A stretch of 35,322 bases of DNA, taken from the IMG/VR virus record IMGVR_UViG_3300036766_000661, positions 1 through 35,322 of that record, one strand, 5' to 3'. The translations under genes were made by a program, and so were the position numbers. The notes under the pieces were generated by a model that saw only the letters and a list, made by a program, of their open reading frames with translations, searched no databases and was not told where the DNA came from. Source of the stretch: a virus. Of the stretch, positions 5,698 through 14,395 are shown one piece after another; the first letter of the stretch is position 1; every line of letters begins with the position of its first letter.

Positions 5698-7399
5698 GCG
5701 CGGGCGGCCGATGTACGTCGTCCCCAACTGGATCGAGCGCCACTGCATCATCCCCGACGGGTTCCGGGCGGGCGCGCCGTTCCGGCTCTACGAAGACCAG
5801 GGTGCCTACATCCTCGCCTTCTACAGCGTGCGACCGAACGCGGTCTGGGAGCCGGCTAACCCGGTCAAGGCGCCGGCGTTCCTCATCCGCCGCGCGCTGA
5901 TCGTCGGCCCCCAGAAGGTCGGCAAGGACCCCGCCGCCGCGGCGCACATCTGCGTCGAGGGTGTCGGGCCCGCGCTGTTCGCGGGCTTCGCCGGCACCGA
6001 CGATGGCTACTCCTGCACCGCTCATGGGTGCAGTTGCGGCTGGGAATACCCGTACGACCCGGGCGAGCCAATGGGGATGCGCTGGCCCACACCGCTCATC
6101 CAGATCACTGGCGTCTCTGAAGGCGCGACCGACAACACATACGGCGCCCTGCGACCGATGATCGACAACGGGCCACTCCACGACCTCATCCCCTACACGG
6201 GCGAATCGCTGATCCGCCTGCCCGCCGGCGGCGACAGCAAGATCGAGCGTGTCACGAGCAGCGCTCCGGCCCGACTGGGCGCGCCGTCGACGTTCGTAAC
6301 GCACGGCGAGGCCGGGCTGTACACCGACCGCAACGGGATGACGAAGGTGGCCGAGACGCAGCGTCGCAACTGCGCCGGCATGGGCGGCCGGACCACGGCC
6401 AACACCAACGCGTGGGATCCGGCACAGAACAGTGACGCGCAGCGGGCCTGGGAGAGCGTGCATCCCAAGGACCCGAAAGTCGCGCCGCTGACCGATGTCT
6501 ACATCCAGTTCCGCCAGCCGCCCGCCAAGCTGTCGTTCCTCAACCGCGAGCATCGCTGGCGCATCTACCAGGCCATCTACCCGGCCGACGTCCGCCGCGA
6601 GAACGGGGGCCATCTCGATCTGAACTCGATCGAGCCCGAGGCGGTCGACCTGATGCGCACGAACCCGGCTGACGCGGCCCGCTTCTTCGGAAACAAGCTC
6701 GTCCCGGGCAGCGGCGCGGCCTTCGACGTCGCGCTCTGGGAGAAGCGCCGGGCGAGCCGCAAGCACGAGGTGCCCGAGGGCGCACTCATCACGATCGGCG
6801 CCGACGGCTCGGTCAGTCGGGACCACTTCCCCCTGATCGCCACCGAGGTCGCGTCGGGCTACCAGTGGCCGCTCGCGATCTTCCGTCCCGAGGACCATCG
6901 CGGGCGGATCCCGGCTGACGTCGTCAGCGCGGTCGTGGACCAGGCCTTCACCGACTTCGACGTCTGGCGTCTCTACGGCGACCCGCCGTTCATCCAGGAG
7001 ATGCTCGATGCGTGGGCCGGCCATTACGGCCGCGACCGGATCATCGAGTGGCCGACCAACCGGCCTCGGATCATGGCCCTCGCGACAAGGTCGTGGGACG
7101 AGGCGATCGCCGGCGGATCCATGAGCCACTGCCCCGAATCGCACCCGCTCTGCAAGACGTTCAGCTGGCATGTTGCCAATGCAGTGCGGCACGAGACCGG
7201 CTACCGCGACGACGGCGGCAGCCTCTGGTACGCCGAGAAGGAAGCGCCCAACAGCCCCGACAAGATCGACTCCGTGCCAGCCGCGATCCTCTCGTGGGAG
7301 GCTCGCAACGACGCGATCGCCGCCGGTGCGCTCAACGTCGAGACCTTCGTCTCCAACTACGAAACGCGCGGCCTGGCATTCGTTGGGCCAAAGCGATGA
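5684..7399 (+). CDS. terL: Terminase large subunit
   Basis: The 571-residue packaging motor starts at ATG 5684, inside the end of terS. The frame is open further upstream, but that part is a shadow of terS. The N-terminal ATPase has the Walker A-like GPQKVGKD (residues 75-82), with Asp where the usual Ser/Thr stands; related terminases also deviate there. A Walker B region probably lies around FVTHGEAGL. The C-terminal nuclease fold begins near ITIGADGSVSRDHFPLI and includes later acidic residues (YGDPPF, SWDEAIAGG). It cuts concatemers and drives DNA into procapsids. The stop overlaps the next gene. Confidence 0.9.
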   Translation: MAPAERGRPMYVVPNWIERHCIIPDGFRAGAPFRLYEDQGAYILAFYSVRPNAVWEPANPVKAPAFLIRRALIVGPQKVGKDPAAAAHICVEGVGPALFAGFAGTDDGYSCTAHGCSCGWEYPYDPGEPMGMRWPTPLIQITGVSEGATDNTYGALRPMIDNGPLHDLIPYTGESLIRLPAGGDSKIERVTSSAPARLGAPSTFVTHGEAGLYTDRNGMTKVAETQRRNCAGMGGRTTANTNAWDPAQNSDAQRAWESVHPKDPKVAPLTDVYIQFRQPPAKLSFLNREHRWRIYQAIYPADVRRENGGHLDLNSIEPEAVDLMRTNPADAARFFGNKLVPGSGAAFDVALWEKRRASRKHEVPEGALITIGADGSVSRDHFPLIATEVASGYQWPLAIFRPEDHRGRIPADVVSAVVDQAFTDFDVWRLYGDPPFIQEMLDAWAGHYGRDRIIEWPTNRPRIMALATRSWDEAIAGGSMSHCPESHPLCKTFSWHVANAVRHETGYRDDGGSLWYAEKEAPNSPDKIDSVPAAILSWEARNDAIAAGALNVETFVSNYETRGLAFVGPKR

Positions 7400-7629
7400 C
7401 CGGACCGTCCGCGGCCGTGCGCCGGTTCAGGTTCCGGCTCGTGGCGACCGCCTCGATCCGCCGCTTCCTGCGCACCCCGGGCGACGTCCTGACGATCGTC
7501 TCGCTCGGCCTGCTGTTCGCGGGCCTCGCGATGGTGGCGGTACCGCTGGCCCTCGTCGTGACCGGCTCACTGCTGGTGCTTCTGACGCCGGTCGGCGCGG
7601 CAATCCGCATCCTGCTGAGGGGCCGCTGA
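7396..7629 (+). CDS. Small two-helix membrane protein
   Basis: ATG 7396 overlaps the terL stop, and the stop overlaps the portal ATG (TGATG). The 77-residue product has a basic N-terminus and two predicted membrane helices (VLTIVSLGLLFAGLAMVAV and LALVVTGSLLVLLTPVGAAI). A membrane protein between terminase and portal is unusual but is fixed here by overlaps on both sides. Function is unknown. Given that the major capsid protein also has a membrane-like segment, a link to head assembly at the membrane is possible but speculative. Confidence 0.65.
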   Translation: MTGPSAAVRRFRFRLVATASIRRFLRTPGDVLTIVSLGLLFAGLAMVAVPLALVVTGSLLVLLTPVGAAIRILLRGR

Positions 7630-8882
7630 TGGGCTTTTTCGACGCGGGCCTGAAGGCCGGCATGGGCTATCCGAACCCCGGTTGGTCACCGAGCCTCGGC
7701 GGTGGTGGTCTCGGCTCGGACACGATCAGCGGAGCGCTCATCACGTACGACCGGGCCCTGACGGTCGGCGCCTTCCAGGCTGGGATCAGGTTGATCGCCG
7801 AGGACATCGCGTCGCTGCCGTTCCTCACCTACCAGCGCCTTCCCGTAGGCAAACGCAGGGCCCCCGAGCACCGGCTGTACACGGTGCTCCACGACTCGCC
7901 CAATCCCGAGATGACCTCGATGGTGTGGCAGGAAACGGGCATCGGGCACGTCTACTCGTGGGGCAACTGGTACTCCGAGAAGGAGCTCGACGGCCAGGGC
8001 CGGACGGTACGGATCTGGCCCCTGCGCGTCGACCGGATGAAGGTCGATCTGACGACCGGCGTCAAGGTGTTCAAGTACCGCCTGCCCGACGGCACCGGCG
8101 TCATCCTGCCGGCGAAGAACGTCCTACACGTCCCCGGGTTCGGCTTCGACGGCCTGGTCGGCTACAGCCGGATCAGCCTCATGCGCCGCCAGCTCGAGTC
8201 GGCGATTGCGGTCGAGGAATACGGCCTCCAGACCTTCGCCAACGGGGCGCAGCCGGGCGTCGTCATCAAGCATCCGTCGAAGCTTTCCGACACGGCCAAG
8301 TTGAACATCAACGAGAGCTGGCAAGAGCAGCACCGGGGCCTCACGAACGCCCAGCGGAGCGCGATCCTCGATGAGGGGATGAGCATCGAGCAGGTGGGGT
8401 TCAACCCCGAAGATGCCCAGTTCCTGGAGAGTCGCCGCTTCAGTGTCGAGGAGGTCGCCCGGGGCCTGCGCCTGTCGCCCCACAAGCTCTCCGACTTTTC
8501 GCGGGCGACGTTCAGCAACATCGAGGAATCCAACATCGACCACGTCGTCAGCACGCTCGGCCCGCCGATCGTGCGCATCGACCAGCAGGTCAAGAAGGAT
8601 CTCTTCGACGGCGACCGGGAGTTCTTCGCCGAGCACCTGGTCGACGGCCAGCTGCGCGGCAAATTCCTCGAGCGGATGCAGGGCCACCAGATCGCGATCG
8701 GTATCGGGATGGAATCGCCCGACGAGGCCCGCGAAACGGAGAACCGCAACCCGATCCCCGACGGTGCGGGCGCCACGTTCCTCGCGCCGCTCAACCTCTC
8801 GCCCCTCGACCTGCTGGCGGCGGCTGTGCTCGCCCGCACGAACGGCTCATCCCCGGCACCAACGAATGGAGTGACGAAATGA
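7629..8882 (+). CDS. Portal protein, HK97 type
   Basis: A 417-residue portal. It has the typical opening in which a variable Gly-rich N-terminus precedes LTVGAFQAGIRLIAEDIASLPF. It continues with LHDSPNPEMTS, GNWYSEKELDGQGR, WPLRVDRMKV, VLHVPGFGFDGLVGYS, and the C-terminal SRATFSNIEESNIDHV crown/stem region. Portals form the dodecameric ring through which DNA enters and to which the tail joins. The start ATG 7629 overlaps the previous stop, and the end overlaps the protease start (AATGA). Confidence 0.92.
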   Translation: MGFFDAGLKAGMGYPNPGWSPSLGGGGLGSDTISGALITYDRALTVGAFQAGIRLIAEDIASLPFLTYQRLPVGKRRAPEHRLYTVLHDSPNPEMTSMVWQETGIGHVYSWGNWYSEKELDGQGRTVRIWPLRVDRMKVDLTTGVKVFKYRLPDGTGVILPAKNVLHVPGFGFDGLVGYSRISLMRRQLESAIAVEEYGLQTFANGAQPGVVIKHPSKLSDTAKLNINESWQEQHRGLTNAQRSAILDEGMSIEQVGFNPEDAQFLESRRFSVEEVARGLRLSPHKLSDFSRATFSNIEESNIDHVVSTLGPPIVRIDQQVKKDLFDGDREFFAEHLVDGQLRGKFLERMQGHQIAIGIGMESPDEARETENRNPIPDGAGATFLAPLNLSPLDLLAAAVLARTNGSSPAPTNGVTK

Positions 8883-9640
8883 CCACGGCTTACAAGACGT
8901 TCCACCCCGTCGACCTCAAGCTCGACGACACGGGCTCCGTCACGGTCGCCTTCGCCCAGCTCAACGTCATCGACCACGACGGCGATTTGACGCTGCCGGG
9001 CGCGATGCCGGCGAAGAGCGTGCCCATGTCGAACTACGGCCACACGAGCTGGGACGGGGCCCTGCCGATCGGCAGGGGCTCGATCGCCGAGGAGGGTGGC
9101 TGGGCCATCTTCGCCGGCAAGTTCCTCATGGGGACCGACCAGGGCCGCAACGCCCACGCGACCGTGAAGGCGATGGCCGAGCTCCAGGAGTGGAGCTACG
9201 GCTACGAGGCCAAGGACTTCGGATACGAGACCCGCGAGGGCCAAACGGTTCGGATCCTCAAGCGCCTCGACGTCTTCGAGGTCAGTCCCGTTCTCGTGGG
9301 CGCCGGCGTCGGCACCCACACCCGCGCGATCAAGAGCGGCGGTCCGGGACCGGACGTGCCGTATGCCGAGCACCTCGCCTGGGTCCAGGCCGCGGTCAAG
9401 GCGCTCACCGATCGGACCACCGATCGGGCCGAGTGGCGAGCCAAGGAGGGTCGCTCCCTCTCCGTGGCGAACCTCGAGCAGCTCGACGGCATCGTCAAGG
9501 GCCTTCGGGGTTTCAGCCCCGTGGCCGACGAGCTCGCCGCGCTGCTCGAGGCGACGGATCCCGACAAGGCTGCCCGCTTCCGGGCCGGCGAGGTCGAGGT
9601 CCTGCTTGCCCAGGCCCGTCTCCACGGCGTCAGCGTCTGA
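8879..9640 (+). CDS. Prohead protease, HK97 family (S78)
   Basis: The 253-residue protease shows an N-terminal beta domain, the catalytic His55 in NYGHTSW and the catalytic Ser106 in LQEWSYGYEA, with VFEVSPVLVGAG closing the domain. It cleaves the capsid protein's N-terminal delta region and itself during maturation. The C-terminal ~90 residues are helical (e.g. VANLEQLDGIVKGLRGF) and could act as a scaffold. It sits between portal and major capsid protein, the standard HK97 order. Confidence 0.92.
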   Translation: MTTAYKTFHPVDLKLDDTGSVTVAFAQLNVIDHDGDLTLPGAMPAKSVPMSNYGHTSWDGALPIGRGSIAEEGGWAIFAGKFLMGTDQGRNAHATVKAMAELQEWSYGYEAKDFGYETREGQTVRILKRLDVFEVSPVLVGAGVGTHTRAIKSGGPGPDVPYAEHLAWVQAAVKALTDRTTDRAEWRAKEGRSLSVANLEQLDGIVKGLRGFSPVADELAALLEATDPDKAARFRAGEVEVLLAQARLHGVSV

Positions 9641-9667
9641 CGCCTCCCCCTTCGAATCGGAGAACCA

Positions 9668-11098
9668 ATGCGCACACACATTCCCATCCAGCGCTACGCA
9701 GGAAGCATGGCGGCGTTCGGCGTCTACGGCCTGCCGACCTTCGCCGGCCGGCGCGTGTCCGGCCGGACGCTCGCGATCCTCGGGATCGTCGGCCTGCTGT
9801 TCACGCTCTACGCCTTCGGCGTGATCGACCTCGCCGCCATGTCGGGCGGCGGGCTCGTGATCGGCGCCGGCACGACATCCGCCGAGCTTGGCACCAAGCT
9901 CGCGCGTGAACGACAGGCGCACGGCACCTGGCTCGCCGGCTACAAGAAGGACGGCGGCTACGACATGCCGGCCGACAAGGTCACCGAGTTCCACACCCGC
10001 AACGACGCCCTCGCTGAGCTGCAGAAGCAGTACGAGGTCGCCCTCCAGGTCGAGCGCTCGGCCGCCGAGAACGAGGCCAAGCTCCTGCCCCAGGGCACGA
10101 TCGCGGCCAACAAGGGCGGCGCAGCCGAGTTCAAGGACGGCGAGCGCATCGAGACCAAGGCTCAGGTCGACGCCGCGTTCAAGGGGGCTTTCGGGCTCCA
10201 CGCGTCGACGCTCGCCGCGATCGCCAAGGGCGGCCGCGGAACGGTCAGCTTCGAGCTCAACACGAACCTCAAGACCCTGCTCCAGGTCACGGTGCACGCG
10301 CCCCAGGCCGATCGGCAGGGCACCTTCGCGTCGGCGCTCTACTTCGGCGACGTCGAGGACACCTTCCCCCACGGCTCGACCACCTCGAAGTCGGTCGACT
10401 ACTTCATCCAGACCACCGACACCGACAACGCGGCGGCCGTGGCCGAGGGCAGCGCGCCGACCGATTCGGCCTTCGCCTGGACCCTGACCACCGACCCAGT
10501 CGAGACCGTCTCCGACTGGATCCCGATGACCCACGAGGCGATCGCCGACAACGTCGGCTTTCAGTCGACGGTCGAGGGGATGTTGGCCCGCCGGCTCCAG
10601 AAGAAGTCGAACAACCTGATCCTCGCCGGCGACGGCAACACGCCCAACCCGACCGGGGTCTTCATCCGGACCGGCTTCCAGACCCAGGCCAAGGGCAGCG
10701 ACCCGGCCTTTGACGCGATCCACAAGGCCATCACCAAGGTCGAAGTGACGGGCGACGCGATCTGCAACTTCATCTACGCCCACCCCACCGACTGGCAGAA
10801 CATGCGCCTGACCCGGACCGTGGACGGCATCTACATCCTGGGCAACCCGGCCGATTCCGCGCCACTCAACCTGTGGGGTATCCCGGTCAAGAAGACCACG
10901 GGCATCGGCTCGGCGGGCACCGCGGGCGTGGGCGACACCAGCTACGCCGAGGTCACCGAGCGTGAGGGTCTGACCGTCGAGATCAGCACCGAGCACTCGA
11001 CCTTCTTCACGGAGCGCAAGGTCGCCGTCCTGCTCTACCGCCGGTTCGCGGTGGCCGATCACCGGCCCAGCGCGTTCGCGACGGTCACCGGGCTCTAG
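9668..11098 (+). CDS. Major capsid protein, HK97 fold, with an N-terminal membrane-like helix
   Basis: The 476-residue protein is preceded by GGAGA (9660-9664). Residues ~84-160 are a charged helical delta domain (LAELQKQYEVALQVERSA) that the prohead protease would remove. The HK97 fold follows, with the E-loop/P-domain region and motifs such as VSDWIPMTHEAIADN, GDGNTPNPTGVF, YAHPTDWQNMRL and GIPVKKTTGIG. Unusually, residues ~34-53 (TLAILGIVGLLFTLYAFGVI) form one uninterrupted hydrophobic stretch long enough to cross a membrane, ahead of the delta domain. An internal ATG at 9839 would bypass it but has no ribosome site. Alternative: the segment is a hydrophobic scaffold helix. Confidence 0.92.
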   Translation: MRTHIPIQRYAGSMAAFGVYGLPTFAGRRVSGRTLAILGIVGLLFTLYAFGVIDLAAMSGGGLVIGAGTTSAELGTKLARERQAHGTWLAGYKKDGGYDMPADKVTEFHTRNDALAELQKQYEVALQVERSAAENEAKLLPQGTIAANKGGAAEFKDGERIETKAQVDAAFKGAFGLHASTLAAIAKGGRGTVSFELNTNLKTLLQVTVHAPQADRQGTFASALYFGDVEDTFPHGSTTSKSVDYFIQTTDTDNAAAVAEGSAPTDSAFAWTLTTDPVETVSDWIPMTHEAIADNVGFQSTVEGMLARRLQKKSNNLILAGDGNTPNPTGVFIRTGFQTQAKGSDPAFDAIHKAITKVEVTGDAICNFIYAHPTDWQNMRLTRTVDGIYILGNPADSAPLNLWGIPVKKTTGIGSAGTAGVGDTSYAEVTEREGLTVEISTEHSTFFTERKVAVLLYRRFAVADHRPSAFATVTGL

Positions 11099-11101
11099 GC
11101 C

Positions 11102-11578
11102 ATGCCTGTCATCTCGGGCGGCGTGGTTGTCCAGCCTGGCCGGATCCTCATCGAGGAGGTCACGTTCACCGAGACGACCGGGGCCGGTGTCTACACCGGC
11201 TCCGTCACCGTCCCGGCCAACGCCTGGCTGCTCGACATCAAGGTCTTCAACACCGTCGCGTGGACGGCCACCACCACGGCCCTCATGGACATCGGCGATG
11301 TCGCCGACCCGGACGGCTGGTTCACCCAGATCGACCTCAAGGCCACCGACATCGTCGCGGGGACCGACGCCGAGGTCATCGACTTCAACAACCCGGGCGG
11401 CCAGGAGGGCGCGTACCTCGTGACCGCTACGGGCGAGCGCGCCCTGATGTACGCCGCCACGGCGCGCGTCATCAGCGGAATCGTCACGACCGTTGGTGCC
11501 GCCGGCAACGCCGGGCGGACGCGGATGGTCGTCATCTACACCGACCCGACAACGCCGGCCGCGGCGACGAAGGTCTAG
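11102..11578 (+). CDS. Beta-rich capsid decoration-type protein
   Basis: Starting three bases after the capsid gene, this 158-residue product is Thr/Val/Ala-rich with alternating beta-strand patterns (e.g. GVYTGSVTVPANAWLLDIKVFNT and TRMVVIYTDP). No enzyme motifs, signal peptide or membrane segments are seen. Size, composition and position right after the major capsid gene fit decoration or head-fibre proteins, which stabilise mature heads. The exact family is not recognised. Confidence 0.55.
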   Translation: MPVISGGVVVQPGRILIEEVTFTETTGAGVYTGSVTVPANAWLLDIKVFNTVAWTATTTALMDIGDVADPDGWFTQIDLKATDIVAGTDAEVIDFNNPGGQEGAYLVTATGERALMYAATARVISGIVTTVGAAGNAGRTRMVVIYTDPTTPAAATKV

Positions 11579-11580
11579 TG

Positions 11581-11859
11581 ATGCCCTCCCTGTACGTCAA
11601 CGCGGACTGGTCGGCGCTCGTGCCGGAGGGTTCGCCCGAAGCTGCCTTCGGCATCACACCGAAGGACGCCAGGCGGCGGGGTCTCCTGCCAATCGACGCC
11701 GACGACACGCGCGAGGAACCCAAGCAGATGGTGTCAGCCAACCTGTTCGCGATCCCGCAGCCTGCCCCGGAGCCGGAGGTCAAGGATGCCCCGAGACCGG
11801 CGGACAAGGAGGCTCCCAGGCCGGCGGACAAGTCCCGCCGCAAGCCTTCCACGAAGTAG
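11581..11859 (+). CDS. Small hypothetical head-region protein with APRPADK repeats
   Basis: The 92-residue protein begins MPSLYVNADWSALVPEGSPEAAF and ends in a Pro/Lys/Ala-rich tail carrying two exact APRPADK heptads and a basic terminus. ATG 11581 lies just after the previous stop. The N-terminal half looks folded and the tail disordered. Similar small proteins often lie between capsid and connector genes. Function unknown. Confidence 0.6.
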   Translation: MPSLYVNADWSALVPEGSPEAAFGITPKDARRRGLLPIDADDTREEPKQMVSANLFAIPQPAPEPEVKDAPRPADKEAPRPADKSRRKPSTK

Positions 11860-11862
11860 CCA

Positions 11863-11886
11863 GCGCCCCGGCTCCGTCCGGGGCGC
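11863..11886 (+). terminator. Perfect 9-bp hairpin between head genes
   Basis: GCGCCCCGG and CCGGGGCGC form a perfect stem around the loop CTCCGT, four bases after a stop codon. The bases after the stem are only moderately T-rich. It may partly terminate transcription, so that capsid genes are made in excess over tail genes. Confidence 0.6.
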
Positions 11887-11930
11887 TTCACTCCCTATCG
11901 CAATCGCCGACAGACAAAGGGGAACCATCA

Positions 11931-12512
11931 ATGCCCGTGAGCGGACGGTCTCGCGCCCACCTGGCGGTGGCCACCGCTGCGGTGGCCAACCAGTTCGTCG
12001 TCTCGGCGAACATGAAGGTCGGGCTCTACACACTGGCCAACGCCGGCGCCATGCCCACCGAGGGCGCACGTCTCGTGACGGTCACCCACACCACGGTCGA
12101 CGGCGCCGACACGCTCGGGACGATCGCGGTGGCCGGAACCGACCTGTCGGGCGCTGTCATTACCGACACCATCACCCCGCTCGCGGGGACCATTGCGACA
12201 GGAACCAAGTGGTTCCGGACGGTCACGTCGGTCACCGGGGCGGGGTGGGTCGCCACGTCCACCGCCGATACGATCGTGGTGGGATGCAGCGCCAGGGTCA
12301 TCGTCGCCGAGGGCGCCGGTGTCCTGCATTCCATCATCGTCAACACCACCGCCGCCGGCGCGATCACGTCGAAGGACTCGGCGGGCACGATCGCCATCAT
12401 TGCGGCGAGCGTGGTCGAGGGCACGTTCCACTACTGGGACGTTGCCTTCGCCGGCTACCTCGAGGTGGTCCTGGCGGCCGCCTCCGACGTGACGGTGGTG
12501 TTTTCCCAGTGA
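11931..12512 (+). CDS. Beta-rich structural protein, second decoration-type protein
   Basis: ATG 11931 follows AAAGGGGA and the hairpin at 11863. The 193-residue product is Thr/Val/Ala-rich with repeated strand patterns (HTTVDGADTLGTIAVAGTDL, then ITDTITPLAGTIATG) and no charged clusters. It looks like an Ig- or jelly-roll-like surface protein of the head. It resembles the product at 11102 in composition but not in sequence. Its stop overlaps the next start. Confidence 0.55.
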   Translation: MPVSGRSRAHLAVATAAVANQFVVSANMKVGLYTLANAGAMPTEGARLVTVTHTTVDGADTLGTIAVAGTDLSGAVITDTITPLAGTIATGTKWFRTVTSVTGAGWVATSTADTIVVGCSARVIVAEGAGVLHSIIVNTTAAGAITSKDSAGTIAIIAASVVEGTFHYWDVAFAGYLEVVLAAASDVTVVFSQ

Positions 12513-12814
12513 CAGCGACGCGGATCGCGTGCGGCTGGTGTGGAGCTCCGACGCCTGACGTCGGGGCCTGCACCAGCTGCGGCCGCGATCCGCGCCTGCC
12601 GTGGATCCAGCGGGCGCTCGAGCCACCCGAGATCCCGGACGAGAAGGCCGGCCGGCCGGCGCTCGATCGCGATGCGATCCGGGTCGAGTACGACCGGGCC
12701 GTCTCCGAGCTCACGGGGCTCGGCCAACCCGTGACCGTGTCTCGCATCGCCGAGCGCCTCGGGCGATCGGACCGAACGATCCGCGAGTGGCGGGCGAGGT
12801 TCGACCTTCGATGA
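12509..12814 (+). CDS. Zinc-ribbon plus HTH protein in the head operon
   Basis: The 101-residue protein has an N-terminal zinc ribbon (CGWCG and CTSCG) and a C-terminal helix-turn-helix (VTVSRIAERLGRSDRTIREW). GTG 12509 overlaps the previous stop. DNA-binding proteins of this plan occur among structural genes of actinobacterial phages. Its role could be late regulation or DNA packaging, and neither is shown here. Confidence 0.65.
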   Translation: MTATRIACGWCGAPTPDVGACTSCGRDPRLPWIQRALEPPEIPDEKAGRPALDRDAIRVEYDRAVSELTGLGQPVTVSRIAERLGRSDRTIREWRARFDLR

Positions 12815-12873
12815 CCGCATTCCCGCCGGTTGTCCGCCTTTTGTCCGCCGCCGCCCGGCCCGAGGCTTAGACC

Positions 12874-13500
12874 GTGGCTACAGCGATCGGCACGTATGCG
12901 ACCACTGCGCTCGTCGCCCTGCGCCTGGGGATCACCGCGAGCGCGCCCGAGGCCGTCGAGATCGGCAAGCTCTGCGATTCGGTCAACCAGTACATCGAGG
13001 GCCCCGAGGGCGCGGGCCGGGTGCTCGCCCCGATCAGCTCGGCGACGTACCTCTTCGATGGCGACGGCACCAACGTCCTCCGCCACCCGCCAGGCATCCG
13101 CGCGGTGTCGCTCCTCGAGGTTGCCCCGAGCACCGGTGCGGCCTTCACAACGCTCGTCGCCGGTGACTACTTCCTGCGGCCGCTCTCGCAGAACCGCGAG
13201 CCGGGATGGCCGGCGTTCAAGATCGTCCTCTCGGATGTGCCGGCCGGTGGCTACCGGACGTTCCCGCGGGGCATGGCCAACATCCGCCCGACCATGACGG
13301 GCGGCTGGGCTGCGATGCCCGACGACGTGATCGAGCTCGCCGTGACGACGGTGGTCCGGGCGTGGCACGCGCGCATGGCAGGCCAGGCCGACATCATCGG
13401 GACCGACGAGTACGGCAACCCGATCGTGTCGAAGTACATCTCGAAGAAGGACCAGGGCACGCTCTACGGCTACCGCCGGGCGTGGGGCCTCTTCGGCTGA
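12874..13500 (+). CDS. Head-tail connector protein (gp6-like)
   Basis: The 208-residue protein starts with GTG 12874. It has the helical N-terminus (LRLGITASAPEAVEIGKLCDSVNQYIEG) and the strand-rich middle with GIRAVSLLEVAP that mark adaptor proteins docking under the portal. The C-terminus ends in a helix-rich segment (DDVIELAVTTVVRAWHARMAGQAD). Order portal-protease-capsid-adaptor supports the call. Its stop overlaps the next start (TGATGG). Confidence 0.7.
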   Translation: MATAIGTYATTALVALRLGITASAPEAVEIGKLCDSVNQYIEGPEGAGRVLAPISSATYLFDGDGTNVLRHPPGIRAVSLLEVAPSTGAAFTTLVAGDYFLRPLSQNREPGWPAFKIVLSDVPAGGYRTFPRGMANIRPTMTGGWAAMPDDVIELAVTTVVRAWHARMAGQADIIGTDEYGNPIVSKYISKKDQGTLYGYRRAWGLFG

Positions 13501-13952
13501 TGGACTACTTCGCGATCGCCGGCGCTCTCGCCGCCCGCTATGCCCCCGGGCTCGTCACCCCGCCGTCTGGTTTGCCCAACATCGCGGCCGCGACCGCGAC
13601 GCCACCGAACGCCCTCGCGCAGTCGCCGATGGTCGTTGTTTGGGCGACACGGGGCGACTGGATCACCGGAGCCTCCGAGGTCAGCGACGAGGCCGAGTTC
13701 CTCGTGAACTTCTACTACGCCAAGCACGAGGGCGACATGCCGCGCGAGACAGCCGCCCTGCAGAAGTGGCTCGGCGTCCTGCGCGACCGCCTGTATGGCC
13801 AGATGAAGCTCGGCCTGGGCGCCGCCGGCGTGCTCAAGGCGATCCCGATGTCCTGGTCGATCGGCGTGCTCACCTACGCCGGGATCGAATACGACGGGAT
13901 CACGATCACCGTCAACGTCTGGACGCAGGAAACGGTGACGTTCACGCCATGA
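13500..13952 (+). CDS. Head-tail joining / tail terminator-type protein
   Basis: The 150-residue protein begins MDYFAIAGALAARYAPG and contains an alpha/beta pattern with an acidic middle (SEVSDEAEFLVNFYYAKHEG) and a C-terminal strand region (IEYDGITITVNVWTQETVTF). This pattern and its slot between the adaptor and the gp10-like gene fit head-closure or tail-completion proteins. Both ends overlap neighbours. Confidence 0.55.
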   Translation: MDYFAIAGALAARYAPGLVTPPSGLPNIAAATATPPNALAQSPMVVVWATRGDWITGASEVSDEAEFLVNFYYAKHEGDMPRETAALQKWLGVLRDRLYGQMKLGLGAAGVLKAIPMSWSIGVLTYAGIEYDGITITVNVWTQETVTFTP

Positions 13953-14395
13953 CCATGATCAGCGTGGATCTGCGCGGGGCCGCCGAGGTCCAGAAGATGC
14001 TCGGCGAGGTCCGGGGCGCGAAGCTCAACAACCGGATCCGGAGGGCCCTCCGGGCAGGCGTCAAGCCGTTCCGCGAGGAGCTACGCCGGCGCGCCTCCTC
14101 GGGCCGCTGGCCGCGGAAGTTCCGCGCCACCCGGACGCGAGCCCACCGCAATCCGCTCGGCGTGTCCGTGTCGCCGCAGTCGCCCCTCTCGACGATCTTC
14201 GAGGGCGGCGCCAAGACTCACGAGATCGCGCCGAAGAACGCGAAGTACCTCGCCAACGCCGATAGGGGCTTCTTCGCCGCGGGTGCCGTCCAGCACCCGG
14301 GCATGACCGCCCGACCACTCATTGGGTCCGCGTTCGAGGCTCGCCGCGACGACGCCGAGAAGGCGTTCATGGATGTGCTGATGGAGGGGCTGTGA
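13949..14395 (+). CDS. HK97 gp10-like head-tail joining protein
   Basis: ATG 13949 gives a 148-residue protein with a basic helical N-terminal half (LNNRIRRALRAGVKPFREELRRRA) and the C-terminal GMTARPLIGSAFEARRDDAEKAF, a hallmark ending of the HK97 gp10 family. These proteins join heads to long flexible tails. The large frame open upstream on the same strand is a shadow of the previous gene. Confidence 0.75.
   Translation: MTMISVDLRGAAEVQKMLGEVRGAKLNNRIRRALRAGVKPFREELRRRASSGRWPRKFRATRTRAHRNPLGVSVSPQSPLSTIFEGGAKTHEIAPKNAKYLANADRGFFAAGAVQHPGMTARPLIGSAFEARRDDAEKAFMDVLMEGL

Noticed and set aside
8162-11062. A 966-codon open frame on the minus strand across portal, protease and capsid genes
   Set aside because: It is the antisense of clearly recognisable head genes in GC-rich DNA, where stops are rare. 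Its translation is Arg/Gly/Asp-rich low complexity without domains.
12811-12870. A 19-codon ORF starting at ATG 12811, overlapping the previous stop
   Set aside because: It is too short to judge and only fills the gap before the connector gene. It may be a coupling leader, but nothing beyond the overlap supports it.
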